Positions 44,107-55,810 are shown, numbered from the stretch's first letter. The stretch: 64,000 bases of DNA from Siphonodentalium dalli (GCA_032622095.1 CP136069.1:4638976-4702975), one strand, 5' to 3'. The notes: generated from the letters alone by a model not told the origin. Numbers and translations are program-made.

Positions 44107-45236
44107 TAAAATGAAAGTGTCAATGACACTGTACCTCAACTTTGTAAAGAAGGTAATTTTTTTGTGATGAGCAATGAATAGAGAGATTAAAAAGGAGTGT
44201 AAAAATGAGCAGTAAAGAATTTAGTCACACACAGAGTAAAATCCAAGATGGCTGCTAACGGCCATATTTTTTGGTCGATATGACCCCAAAATGACTCGTT
44301 CCAATCTTCATGTCATTGATAACATCCATGACAAATTTTATGATGATCAGACTAAAGGTACGACCTGTAGCCCGTTCTAAAGGATTTAGTCATACAAAGA
44401 GTAAAATCCAAGATGGCTGCTGGCGGCCATGTTTTTGGGCCGAATGAACCCAAAATGACTCGTTCACATCTGCATGTCAATATTAACATACATGTCAAAT
44501 TTCATGATGATCAGACGAACAGTACGGCCTGTAGCCCGTGCTAATGGATTGAATTTTGAAATCTATGGCCATGTTTTATTTCCGAATGACCCCAAAATGA
44601 CTCGTTCCCATCTACATGTCAATGTCAACACCCATGACAAATTTCATAATGATTCGACCAAAGGTACGACCTGTAGCCCGTGCCAAAGGATTTAGTCATG
44701 CAAAGAGTAAAATCCAAGATGGCTTCCCGCGGCCATGTTTTATGGCCGAACGACCCCAAAATGACTCGTTCCCATCTATATGTCATTGTTAACGTCCATG
44801 ACAAAGTTCATAATTATTCGATCAAAGGTACGACCTGTAGCCTGTGCCAAACAATTTAGTCATGCAAAGAGTAAAATCCAATATGGCTGCTGGTGGCCAT
44901 TTTTTTGGCCGAACGACCCCAAAATGACTCGTTCCCATCTACATGTCAATATTAACATCCATGACAAATTTCATGATGATCAGACGAACGGTAGGACCTG
45001 TAGCCCGTGCTAATGGATTGAATTTTGAAATCCAAGATGGCCATGTTTTTTTCCCCGAATGACCCCAAAATGACTCGTTCCCATCTACATGTCAATGTCA
45101 ACAGCTATGACAAATTTTATAATGATCCAACCAAAGGTATGACCTGTAGCCCGTGCTAAAGGAAATTGTTGACGCATCACACACGGACAAAGCCATGGCA
45201 ATAGCTCAAACTTTACAATATAAAGTTGAGCTAAAA
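44107..45236 (+). mobile_element. Pearl-like element, about 1.1 kb
   Basis: Left end AATGAAAGTGTCAATGACAC then TGTACCTCAACTTTG. Six or so core units. Right end GCCATGGCAATAGCTCAAAC then TTTACAATATAAAGTTGAGC. Shares all core motifs with 35534-37213. Confidence 0.85.
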
Positions 45237-45373
45237 AGCCTAAGTATTGGTTGTCTGCACAGTTGAGTCCCACAAGGAAAAATTGGGCGATAAAACTTAA
45301 CTGAAATACCTAGGAAAACTCAATTATTGCCTAGGCCAATTCAGTTTGCCTGGGTGATTTTTTCTTAATTCCC

Positions 45374-45795
45374 AGGGCTATATATTCACCCATCCAGGGC
45401 TATATATTCACCCATCCAGGGCTATATATTCACCCATCCAGGATTATATACTCACCCATCCAGGGCTATATATTCACCCACCCAGGGCTATATACTCACC
45501 CATCCAGGGCTATATACTCACCCATCCAGGGCTATATACTCACCCATCCAGGGCTATATACTCACCCACCCAGGGCTATATACTCACCCATACATGGCTA
45601 TATACTCACCCACCCAGGGCTATATACTCACCCATACATGGCTATATACTCACCCATCCAGGGCTATATACTCACCCATACATGGCTATATACTCACCCA
45701 TCCAGGGCTATATACTCACCCATCCAGGGCTATATACTCACCCATCCAGGGCTATATACTCACCCATCCAGGCTATATACTCACCCATCCAGGGA
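45374..45795. repeat. 22-bp minisatellite, about 19 copies
   Basis: Unit GGGCTATATACTCACCCATC-CA with ATTCACC and ACATGG variants. The open frames of repeated tyrosine-serine-proline type crossing it are repeat translation. Confidence 0.93.
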
Positions 45796-46121
45796 AACTT
45801 CATCTCACTTGTGAAAGATGGAATCTCTACATTTTCTGCATTTCAAAGTAATTCTCTTATATATTGTATTCGACCAAGTAGACCAGATATTCAGTCTTAG
45901 TATTATTTATAGAAATAGAGGTTCCAAATTTGGTTCCATGATGTTGAGACAAGTCTCGTACAAAGTTGCACATTTTCCTGGCTGTTTCAAGGGCCTTAGA
46001 CTCAGTGGAAAATTTCTTGGAGACGACGAAAAACACGGGAAGCTGTGAGAAATCAAAATACTCTCATGATCACCAGATTTATGCCATGCTTGTCGTGGAT
46101 ACTGATTTATGGTCAGACAAA

Positions 46122-46221
46122 TACTGGTACTCATAAACATCAGCATTGATGTAAACTGGTACTCATAAACATCAGCATTGATGTAAACTGGTACTCATAA
46201 ACATCAGCATTGATGTAAATT
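46122..46221. repeat. Three direct copies of about 32 bp
   Basis: ACTGGTACTCATAAACATCA then GCATTGATGTAA, three times. Confidence 0.92.
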
Positions 46222-46559
46222 TGGTTGTATTCAAGACCAAATAAAAATCTCTCACCAAGAGCTAATTATTTTTGAACTGCCAGATATTCACTGAACCAAA
46301 TTTGGTATATTAGTTTACCACCACCCCAAAATACAGATCAAGTTCAAATATGGGTTTCTTCCGCATGATTTGGACTGAGTTATGCCCCTTTTTCGACTTA
46401 GATTTTACCTGATATGCGGTTTCCAGATTACATGTATTGTGTTTTATTATACTTCAATGTTTTAACATTGAAGGATATTGTAATTCTTCTGGCTTTTATT
46501 ATTATTATTCCGATAACATGCTTATATCTCAGGAACGGCTGAACCGATTCACCTGCTGT

Positions 46560-48480
46560 TTTCGGCTTCAGTATATAACTTTGGAATATCTGGTAAAATA
46601 GCCTATTGAGAATTTCGTCCGACCCTGACCTTCGATTGATTTGAAATTTGGTACCTGCATAGTCATTGAGTATATGCAGTCGATACACAAATAGGGAATT
46701 TCGTGTAACCTTGACCTTTGGAAAAAACGCTCTTTATCTGTTTTATTGTTGTTAGCGTATCTCCTCCGAAACGGCTTGAGATATCGGGTTTGGACTTTTT
46801 TCATTATTTGCGCATGTATGTGTGTTCTAAAATATTGAAAAATGATAGGGGTCGCACTTCCGGTTTAAAAGTTCGCCACTGGTCGAATAATAAAACAACG
46901 CTCTTTATACAAAATCCAGAAGGGCTTGAGATATTGAGTTGGGACATTTTGCATTATGTGCATCAACCTCTGCGCTCTATAATGATATATAAAGTTTACG
47001 GATTTCACTTCCGGTTTGGGAGAACGGGCGTGTGGGTATGTATCTCAAAACTATTATGGCGCAGATTTTGATGAAAATTGGTGGACATCATCATTAGTTG
47101 CCGCTGATCACTATTCCACTAAAAATTTTAAAGTCGGACTTAAACTTCTAGAGTTATGGCTGCTTAAATACCTGATTTTTATTGGGTTTTCGCGCCTATA
47201 GAATGACTTGCAAAATTGCAAAATCGATATTTGATTTCTTTTGTCGTCGAAACGGCGTGGCCAATTGATTTGAACTTTTATACCTGCATAGCCATTGAGC
47301 ATATGCAGTCGATGCACTAATATGGAATTTCGCCTGACCTTGACCTTTGAAAACAACACTCTTTATGTGTTTTATTGTTGTTAGCGTATCTCCTCCAAAA
47401 CGGCTGTAGATATCGTGTTTGGACTTTTTTCATTATTTGCGCATTTATCTGTGTTCTAAAATACTGAAAAATGATAGGTTTCGCACTTCCGGTTTAAAAG
47501 TTGGCTACTGGTCGAAGAATAAAATAACGCTCTTTATACGAAATCCAGAACGGCTTAAGAGATTGAGTTGGGACTTTTTACATTATGTGCATCGAATTCT
47601 GCGCTCTAGGATATTTTTTTTTTATATTTACAATACACATATGAATAGTACAATAAATTAACATATAACTAGAATAATTCAGTATATTGCTGGGGGGAAC
47701 ATAGCCCTGCCGGGCTGTCTTCCTGTTTCCCCCATAACAAATATCATTATACAAATAATTTATCAGATAGCGTGAGTATTATTCATATTCATATCCACGC
47801 TCTATAAAGATATATATATAGGTTACGGATTTCACTTCCAGTGTGGGTATGTATCTCAAACCTATTTTGGAGCAGATTTTTATGAAATTTGGTGGATATA
47901 ATCTTCATTTGCCACTGAAAACTATTCCAATCGAATTTTTAAAGTCAGACTTAAACTTCGGGAGTTATAGCTGCTTAAAAACCTGGTTTTTGGGGGGGGG
48001 GGGTTCGTGCCACCAGAATGACTTGCAAATCGAGGTTTGATTTCTTATATCGTCTAAACGGCTTGGCCAATTGATTTGAAGTTTTGTACCTGCATAGCCA
48101 TTGAGTATATACAGTCGATGCACTAAAAGAGAATTTCGTCTGACCTTTACCTTTGGATAGAACGCTCTTTATGAGTTTTATTGTTGTTAGCGTATCTCCT
48201 CCGAAACGGCTGTAGATATCGGGTTCAGACGTTTTTCATTATGTGCACATTTATATGTTTTCTAAAATACTGAAAAATGATAGGGTTCGCACTTCTGGTT
48301 TAAAAGTTGGCTACTGGTCGAAGAATAAAATAACGCTCTTTATACAAAATCCAGAACGGCTTGAGATATTGAGATTGGACTTTTTGCATTATGTGCATCA
48401 GATACTGCGCTGTACAATGATGTATATTGGTTACGGATTTGACTTCCGGTTTGTGAGAAATGGCGTGTTGGTACCGGTAT
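46560..48480. repeat. Three tandem copies of a 0.45-0.65-kb unit
   Basis: Each copy contains TGTTGTTAGCGTATCTCCTC, AAAATACTGAAAAATGATAG, GCACTTCCGGTTTAAAAGTT and TACGGATTTCACTTCCGG. Copies begin near 46600, 47230 and 48050. The second is interrupted at about 47605-47800. Frames on both strands are conserved only by copying; no protein family is recognised. Confidence 0.8.
47605..47800. mobile_element. Insertion of about 190 bp in the second unit
   Basis: Sequence absent from the sister copies, bordered by CGCTCTA on both sides (about 47601 and 47799). Contains ATAGCCCTGCCGGGCTGTCT, which forms a small hairpin. The family is unknown. Confidence 0.55.
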
Positions 48481-49300
48481 GTTGATGGAATTTGGTGGAT
48501 AGAATCTGTGGTTGCCGAGTATTACTATGAGCTATAGTATCACCATACTGATATGTGTCTCCTGACAACTGACGCTTTATCAGTGGCACAATTTCCGTCA
48601 TTGGCGAACATGGAAGTATCGAAATTGCTGTCAGTTTCGTTCTAGTTATTGTTATTATTTTGTCTTAAGTCAAAGGTATCAAACAAATGAATTAAACCTT
48701 GCCCCACTCTACTCCAGAAACGGGCGTATTATGCCACAAATTGATACCTTGAACAAGATTGTTCTAGTTGATCACCCTGCTGGGGTGTTTCACATCACTT
48801 TAACAGTGGTCAATAGTTGCAGCATCCATATAAAAGATGAAAATTATTTTAGTTCTGCATAGCGAAGTCCTAAACAAATTCTAAATCTGAATAGCATCAG
48901 TGGTTTTAAAGTGGTTCATATGTGACTCTTAGAAATCACTATGTACATGTAGCTTAAGGGGTATAGTCCTGGCAAAAAGTGTGGACAGAATTTCTCAGGA
49001 TTTTCTGTAGTTGGGGAAATATCAGGATTTTTGTATCTCATGTTTTAAATGTTCAATGGGAGAAAAGAATGGATTTTCTGTGTAATAAAAAAAAAACACG
49101 TCATAGATACTATCCCGGAACATTTAAAATGCGCAATTTCCCGGGTTTATCTACCCTGGCCAAGATTTTTTATTTCATGAATTTTCTCAGTATGCTCCTT
49201 ACATTTTAGTAACTTTCCTTGTCTACTTTTTTCTCATTTCAAAAATGCTCAATGGGAGAAAAGAATGAATTTTCTGATTTGTGTAATAACAAAAACAACT
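48481..49300. other. Spacer with one short repeat fragment
   Basis: 48765-48810 (TTGATCACCCTGCTGGGGTG then TTTCACATCACTTTAA) is the end of the TTAAAGACATA family. The GGGAGAAAAGAATG motif occurs twice (about 49055 and 49254). No gene seen. Confidence 0.45.
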
Positions 49301-49682
49301 TTAAAGACATAGTACTGGTATGTACTTGTTCGGATGCGTAAAACTGATAAGTTAGTATTCAGGCACTATGCCAACTGGAGGAATGTAACATTCTACTAAT
49401 ATCGCCGAAAATCTGAAGCAAAACGACCATACCACTCCATAGAAAACATTGTCTGAACTACACTCAATTGTAAATATTTACTACTCGATTCGGGACGCAA
49501 CTATCTGCGATAAACAAACGAAAACGATTTCGCCATCGAGAGTCACTGCATTAAATTGATATATAAGAATGACTGTGTGTGTTGTCAATTTTGATATAAA
49601 TTTGTAAAAATTACTAGTTTGAACGAGAATATTCTCTATTTCTATTCGATTACCCTGCTGGAGTGTTTCACATCACTTTAAA
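49301..49682. repeat. Interspersed repeat 'TTAAAGACATA' family, copy 3
   Basis: TTAAAGACATAGTACTGGTA to GTGTTTCACATCACTTTAA. Matches 5032-5386 and 6511-6888 along its length. Confidence 0.8.
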
Positions 49683-49913
49683 TACAATTTCAAGAATATT
49701 TCAAATTTTCCACATCGATTAGCCTGGCCCTGGTCGCTTTTTGATTTTGGATTTCAGAATTTATCTCTTTGCCCTTACACCGGTATTAACCAACTAAAGA
49801 ACCATTGATCTTGGATTTTCCACAAATATATGCGATGTTACCAGCTGTCAAACATTGTGGCATGGAGGTGGGCGTAAAATTAAGATAATGATTATGATAA
49901 TTGTGCCTAGGAG

Positions 49914-50064
49914 CAAGCCTTGAAATAGCGTGTCTGTCATTTGCAGAATGAGGTCCCCAGAGGGTGAATTTGGTGATGCTAGCACGCTATGCGGGGTAGC
50001 ATCACTAAATTCACCGTCTGGGGACCTCATTCTGCAAATGACAGACACACTATTTCAAGGCTTG
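49914..50064. mobile_element. hAT-type MITE, 151 bp, with perfect 8-bp target duplication
   Basis: Almost perfect palindrome: CAAGCCTTGAAATAGCGTGT and ACACACTATTTCAAGGCTTG ends, inner CCCCAGAGGGTGAATTTGGT and inverse. Flanked by CCTAGGAG at 49906-49913 and 50065-50072. The 8-bp duplication supports a hAT-type origin for the whole family. Confidence 0.92.
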
Positions 50065-50366
50065 CCTAGGAGCCACCATACTGGATCATACTGATTGGTA
50101 TATTTTGCTCTAAAGTCCTTGAATTTGACCTCAGCAATAAGCAATGCTGTGGGAAACGCCTGGCAACATGTGGAATCAACTGTGACACATTTTCCTAATC
50201 TCGAAAGCTTTTCAAAGTGCCTGCAGTTTGTTAAACATGCATTGGGTAATGTTAAAATTTCTTTATTAAATAGATTCCATAGATTCCTATTTATTAATGG
50301 GAAGTATTCAGATATTAGGTTTAACCATAGCCATAATAATGTTGAACTCATTGATCTGAAAATTTC

Positions 50367-50831
50367 TTAAAGGTACTCAATCCGATCCGACGGTCCCCAT
50401 ATCATCAAGATACAACAACACCAACATTTCTTCAAAATACGCTTCAGTTATCAGAATCGATTCATTGCAACAAAATAATGCTAATCGTTGTCTACTATGG
50501 TATCAAATTTCCCAAAACATGTTATTTTTCAACATTTTGTTCTACGAAATATGGCCGTATTAATCTATTATCAAAAAATTTGGCCGTATTACCACTTGAT
50601 TTTAGAGTTATCCATCTTCATCCACAATTTTGTCCGAGACCGTCGGTTTGACAACTCTTATCTGGGCCACATATAAATTGCACATCTAGAGAAATAACCA
50701 ACTTTAAAAATCGATATCTGATCACTCTGAGCTTTGATGGGTTGGTTCCTGGACTCGAATCAAATATTTTTGACCCCTAAAGCCCAAGAAATAGTTATTT
50801 GCGAGCGTTAATTCAGATAAAGCATCTTTAA
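50367..50831. mobile_element. TTAA element, AGGTACTCAATCCG family, diverged
   Basis: Left end TTAAAGGTACTCAATCCGAT; right end AAAGCATCTTTAA. Shares TGATTTTAGAGTTATCCAT and GACTCGAATCAAATATTTTT with the nested element at 41.7-42.2 kb. The right terminus differs. Confidence 0.65.
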
Positions 50832-51084
50832 GGAACTACTCGTCAAGGAGTATGTAAGGCCAATAAAAATAAATTGCTCGATTTACATCCAACTTTTTCA
50901 GAAAACTGGGGCGGGATAGCGTATTTTATTTTTTATATTTTATTCTTCCTAACATAAATGTACATGGAGAGTTCTAGATATTGAAGCAGTATCCTATCTT
51001 ATATATTACAAAGTGATTTAGATTGTCCCTATTTGACCAAAATAGACTGATTAATGGATCATTGAAATGTAATTTGATGATTAA

Positions 51085-51333
51085 CCATTCCATGACATGA
51101 GCTTCCTGATTTTTTCGAAAACCCTGTGCCAATGCATTCTCTTATATATGCGAGTCGCCCATAGTGCGCCTCGCATATATAAGAGAATGCATTGGCCTAA
51201 CAATATTTACCTTAATCTTGTAAGCCAGTGCATTCTCTTATATATGTGAGGCTCCCTTTGGGAGACTCGCATATATAAGAGAATGCACTGGCACAGGGTC
51301 TTTAATGCTGCACCAGCTCCCATCATGAAAGAG
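51085..51333. mobile_element. TTAA MITE, 249 bp, two hairpin modules
   Basis: TTAA at 51081-51084 and 51334-51337. Ends CCATTCCATGACATGAGC and GCTCCCATCATGAAAGAG. Hairpin modules at 51128-51196 and 51224-51292. Confidence 0.88.
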
Positions 51334-51530
51334 TTAAGGCATGAGAAAAAAATTTGCATAACAGATATTCAAATAAAAAAATTGAGGAGGGGACTAAAAA
51401 AATAGGGTCGGGAGGGGATGTAAATCTAGCAATATTTTTATATTGGCCTAATAAAGAAATGGTTAATTGTTAATGGATGCTGATCAATGCCTTCATATCA
51501 AGAGGGCAAACACTGGGAGATTGCTAAAAC

Positions 51531-54496
51531 CAAGGCTCAAAATAAGTGGTTGGTCACGGTCATTGTCCGATGAAAAATAGCTTATGTCCAGTGCACTTCT
51601 GTATCTGTCGGAAATTTTGTCCAATGCCATTTTTTAAATCAGTATCTGTCCGAGGAGCCACTACTGCCCAAATCAGACATTGAAAGTAAAAAAAAGTTCA
51701 TTTTTTATTTCAGATCAATTCAGAGTGAATATAATTATGTCGTTTGTGAATTGCATGTGTATTTCTTAATCAACGTAAAGTTTTTTTAACTTTTGAAAAC
51801 AAAAATAACATGGGGTTTTCCTGGGTGGCGATTGGAACTCACTAAAATGTGTGTCTCATTGACAAATGACAGTCAAATGTTTAGCCAAGGCTCAAATAAT
51901 TTTTTTGTACTGCCGGACTGTCAAAATGACAGGCACCAAATGGACCGTGTTGGTCATTTCAAAATGGTGCCTGTCAAATTTTCAGATAGAAACAGTATTT
52001 AAATTTCCAATTGACTTATTATTCGTCAATGAGAGTGAGCTTCCAATCGCTACCGGAAAAACCCATGTTATTTTTGTTTTCAAAAGTTCAAAAACTTTAC
52101 GTCGATTAAGAAATACACATGCAATTCACAAACGGCATAATTATATTCACTCTGAATTGATCTGAAATAAAAAAAGGACTATTTTTTACTTTCAATGTCC
52201 GATTTGGGCAGCAGTGGCTCCTTGCACAGATAGATTAAATGAAAGTGTCAATGACACTGTAGCTCAACTTAGGTAGGGGAATAATTTAATGGTCGACAGT
52301 AAATGGAGGAATAGGAAAAGTGCTAATTGAAATGTCTAAGTAAGACTAGATGTACATGTCAATATCAATATTCATAACAGGTTTCATAATGATCGGATCA
52401 GGGATGTGGTGATTATGGTGTGCCAAAGGATTTATTGATGCAAAGAGTAAATTCTAAAATGGCCACCGGCAGCCATGTTTTTTTCCGAATTACCCCAAAA
52501 TGACTTGTTCCCATCTACAGCCTTTACAAATCTCATAATGATCTGATCAAAGGTATGACATGTAGCCTGTGCCAATGGATTTAGTCATGCAAAGAGTAAA
52601 ATCCAAGATGGCTGCTGGCGGCCATTATTTTCGGCTGAACGACCCCAAAATGACTCGTTTCCCATCTACATGTCATTGTTAACATACATGACAAATTTCT
52701 TGAAGTTCCAACCAAAGCTACGACCTGTAGCCCGCACCAAAGAGTAAAATCCAATATGGCTGCTGGCGGACATGTTTTTTAGCCAAACGACCCCAAAATG
52801 ACTCGTTCCCATCTACATGTTAATATTAACATCCATTATAAATATCATGATGATCAGACGAACAGTACGACCTGTAGCCCGTGCCAATGGATTGAATTTT
52901 GAAATCCAAGATGGCTGCCAGCGGCCATGTTTTTTGGCCGTATGACCCCAAAATGACTCGTTCCCATATACATGTCAATATCAATATTCATGACAAATTT
53001 CATAAAGGTCAGACCAAAGGTACGACCTGTAGCCCGCGCCAAAGAATTTAGTCATGCAAAGAGTAAAATCCAAGATGGCTGCTGGCGGCCATGTTTTTTG
53101 GCTGAACGACCCCAAAATCACTCGTTCCCATCTACATGTCAATATTAACATCCATGACAAATTTCATGATGATCAGACGAACGGCACGACCTGTAGCCCG
53201 CGCCAATGGATTGAATTTTGAAATCCAAAATGGCCACCAGTGGCCATGTTTTTTGGCCGAATGACCCCAAAATGACTCGTTCCCATCTACATGTCAATGT
53301 CAACATTCATGACAAAATTCATAAAGATCAGATAGGTACGACCTGTAGCCCGCGCCAAAGGATTTAGTCATGCAAAGAGTAAAATCCATGATGGCGCCAA
53401 TTTTTTTTGGCCGAACAACCCCAAAATGACTCGTTCCCATATACATGTCAATATCAATATTCATGACAAATTTCATAAAGGTCAGACCAAAGGTACGACC
53501 TGTAACCCGCGCCAAAGGATTTAGTCATGCAAAGAGTAAAATCCAAGATGGCTGCTGGCGGCCATGTTTTTTGGCCGAACGACCCCAAAATCACTCGTTC
53601 CCATCTACATGTCATTGTTAACATCCATGACAAATTTCATGATGATCAGACGAACAGCACGACCTGTAGCCCGCACCAATGGATTGAATTTTGAAATCCA
53701 AAATGGCCACCAGCAGCCATGTTTTTTGGCCAAATGACCCCAAAATGACTCGTTCCCATCTACATGTCAATGTCAACATTCATGACAAATTTCATAAAGA
53801 TCAGACCAAAGGTACGACCTGTAGCCCGCGCCAAAGGATTTAGTCATGCAAAGAGTAAAATCCAAGATGGCTGCTGGCGGCCATGTTTTTTGGCCGAACA
53901 ACCCCAAAATCACTCGTTCCCATCTACATGTCATTGTTAACATCCATGACAAATTTCATGAAGTTCCGATCAAAACTACGACCTGTAGCCTGCACCAAAT
54001 GATTTAGTCATGCAAAGAGTAAAATCCAAGATGGCTGCTGACGGCCATGTTTTTTGGCCGAACGACCCCAAAATGACTAGTTCCCATCTACATGTCAATA
54101 TTAACATCCATGACAAATTTCATGATGATCAAACGAACAGTACGACCTGTAGCCCGCGCCAATGAATTGAAATTTTGAAATCCAAGATGGCCACCAGCGG
54201 CCATGTTTTTTGGCCGAATGGCCCCAAAATGACTCGTTCCCATCTACATGTCAATGTCAACATTCATGCAAAAATCAGACCAAAGGTACGACCTGTAGCC
54301 CGCGCCAAAGGAAATTGTTGACGGACACACGGACGACAAGCCATGGCAATAGCTCAAACTTACAAAAGTACGTTGAGCTAAAAAATGGCATTGGACAAAA
54401 TGTCCGACAGATACAGAAAAATAGCTTATGTCCAGTGCCATAAGCTATTTTTCGTTAGACAATGACCGTGACCAGCCACTTATTTTGAGCCTTACA
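51531..54496. mobile_element. Large fold-back element containing a nested pearl-like element
   Basis: Outer arms AAGGCTCAAAATAAGTGGTT..GGTCATTGTCCGATG at 51531 and the inverse AATGACCGTGACCAGCCACT-TATTTTGAGCC to 54496. Inner arms (51640-51825 and about 52050-52220) carry ATTCAGAGTGAATATAATTA and TAATTATATTCACTCTGAAT. Without the nested 52238-54384 element the fold-back would be about 0.8 kb. Confidence 0.82.
52238..54384 (+). mobile_element. Pearl-like element, 2.1 kb, about 13 core units
   Basis: Left end AATGAAAGTGTCAATGACAC; right end CAATAGCTCAAACTTACAAA then TTGAGCTA. Units of about 150-165 bp alternate between two types, as at 35534-37213; the first units are nearly identical to that copy. 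It lies inside the arms of the fold-back element. Confidence 0.87.
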
Positions 54497-54582
54497 GGTG
54501 AATGTTGGTAAGACAAACGACTCTGGTAAGGGTAAGGGACCATCATCACGCCGACAGCATCACAGCTAATTTTAACATTTTT

Positions 54583-54760
54583 ATGAGTACCCATACCATA
54601 GTATGGTACACATAGTGTCGACGTCAAGATTGTCTACACGTCGTCCATCCAGACACTTTACGCATGGTGCGATAACTCTAACATTTTTTTTTATGGATAA
54701 CCGGTTTGATAAGTTTTTTTTACAGAGTTATTGCCCTTTTTCGACTTAGAATTCACGCAT
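54583..54760. repeat. Interspersed repeat with CCATACCATAGTATGG end, copy 1
   Basis: Starts GAGTACCCATACCATAGTAT-GGTAC (a palindrome), followed by ACACATAGTGTCGACGTC, a CGTCGTCCATCCAGACAC tract and GCGATAACTCTAAC. Further copies are near 55811 and 56335. Confidence 0.75.
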
Positions 54761-55223
54761 GCCGGGATAACTCAAATTTATTATTTTTGTTTACTTCAAT
54801 AAACAAACAAATTATAGTGGTGACCAGTCTAAGTAAACTCATACCTAAATATTCATAACAACATTGAATATTAGGTCTGACGGATAACATCGCTATCTCA
54901 TTTCCAAGTCCTCGGGATTCCGTAATCTGATTGATTGCGTAAATTATTTTCCGTCCAATGAAACCGTTATGGGTTAATAAACAAGTGTTAGTGGGCGGAG
55001 ACTGTCCCATAATGTCACCTCTAAATATAGTAACAGAGCGGAATTTCTTCGGTATTTCTCCGATCGAAAGCGAGGCTTGCAAATACAACAGAGACAGAAA
55101 AAATGGTTTCAAAATTATATATTCGGTACGAGTCGGATTAATTTGAAGGATGTGCTAGACCTGATAGATAGGCCTGCGTATGGTACCAACTTGGCCTCCC
55201 ATAAATTTTAGTTCATCAATTTT
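54761..55223. other. Unique sequence downstream of the cysteine-rich frame
   Basis: Open frames exist on both strands (119 codons on minus, 62 on plus) but neither has recognisable motifs. GGGCGGAG with an inverted CCAAT (54950-54990) could be promoter-like. No firm call. Confidence 0.3.
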
Positions 55224-55514
55224 TTACACATGTCCGTGTATTTGATTTACTTTATTGTAACATGGTTTGCAAATCAAATTATTTGTCATAAAAAAGTCAT
55301 CTGAAACACCGAGGAAATCACTTAATTTTATGCTTTTAAATAGTTCTAAAGCATCATTTTTGATGACGACCTTATTTTTTGCTCTCGGATGCAGCTTTCC
55401 CGTTGATGCGGCGAGTTCATCTCCCGAAAAAGAATAGTCGCACACACGACAAATATTATCTTCTGTAAATTTATGTCGCGACACAGGCCTTCTAGGGGTT
55501 GATGAGTCGGCCAT
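55224..55514 (-). CDS. Putative cysteine-rich zinc-binding N-terminal exon, unknown family
   Basis: The start at 55514 is preferred to the upstream ATG at 55559 because ACAATGGCC is a good start context. The frame gives MADSSTPRRPVSRHKFTEDN, then CRVCDYSF, a middle part DALELFKSIKLSDFLGV, and CKPCYNKV before the stop at 55224-55226. Two CxxC pairs about 70 residues apart suggest a treble-clef-like or ZAD-like zinc site as in some transcription-factor or transposase N-termini; this is inference. A donor-like AAA|GTAAAT just after CYNK could end the exon a few residues earlier. It lies in non-repetitive DNA with TGACGTCA about 75 bp upstream of the start. Confidence 0.5.
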   Translation of the reverse strand: MADSSTPRRPVSRHKFTEDNICRVCDYSFSGDELAASTGKLHPRAKNKVVIKNDALELFKSIKLSDFLGVSDDFFMTNNLICKPCYNKVNQIHGHV

Positions 55515-55582
55515 TGTTATTGCGAAGCACAACAAATAACACGTGGGGACACCTGTCATGCAATCATCGATGTATTTTTAAA

Positions 55583-55600
55583 AATCCGTGACGTCATTTT
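55583..55600 (-). promoter_or_regulatory. CRE-like motif upstream of the cysteine-rich frame
   Basis: TGACGTCA (palindromic) near 55588-55596 lies about 75 bp upstream of the proposed start codon on the minus strand. CACGTG (near 55540) and a run of A/T follow. Suggestive of a promoter only. Confidence 0.25.
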
Positions 55601-55810
55601 GGGGAAGCCCTTCGCTGAATAGAAATGATTTTGGCGACATTAGCTCCAGACTTTAGATTTCAAATATAGAGTCGACGTTCACCCAGACTGAGTGGTGACC
55701 ATCTCGGATGTTTTTCACAAGAAACCGGTCACATTTAAAATAACTTGCCATGCGAAAGACCGCTTAAAAATTTGACATTCTTCACGCAGCCAGTTTCTCG
55801 ACAATTGAGT

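Noticed and set aside
45594-45900. Repetitive Tyr-Ser-Pro-rich protein
   Set aside because: The frame is produced by the 22-bp minisatellite and ends just after it; no start context or splice signal.
46428-47661. Set of 60-117-codon frames on both strands
   Set aside because: They repeat at the period of a tandem-duplicated interspersed repeat and have no known domain.
50055-50370. Frames of 98 (-) and 91 (+) codons
   Set aside because: Both strands are open over the same span, there is no recognisable motif, and they end at repeat boundaries. A host exon here cannot be excluded but is not supported.
54753-55112. 119-codon frame on the minus strand
   Set aside because: No family motif; low-complexity hydrophobic stretches; no splice or start evidence linking it to the cysteine-rich frame upstream.
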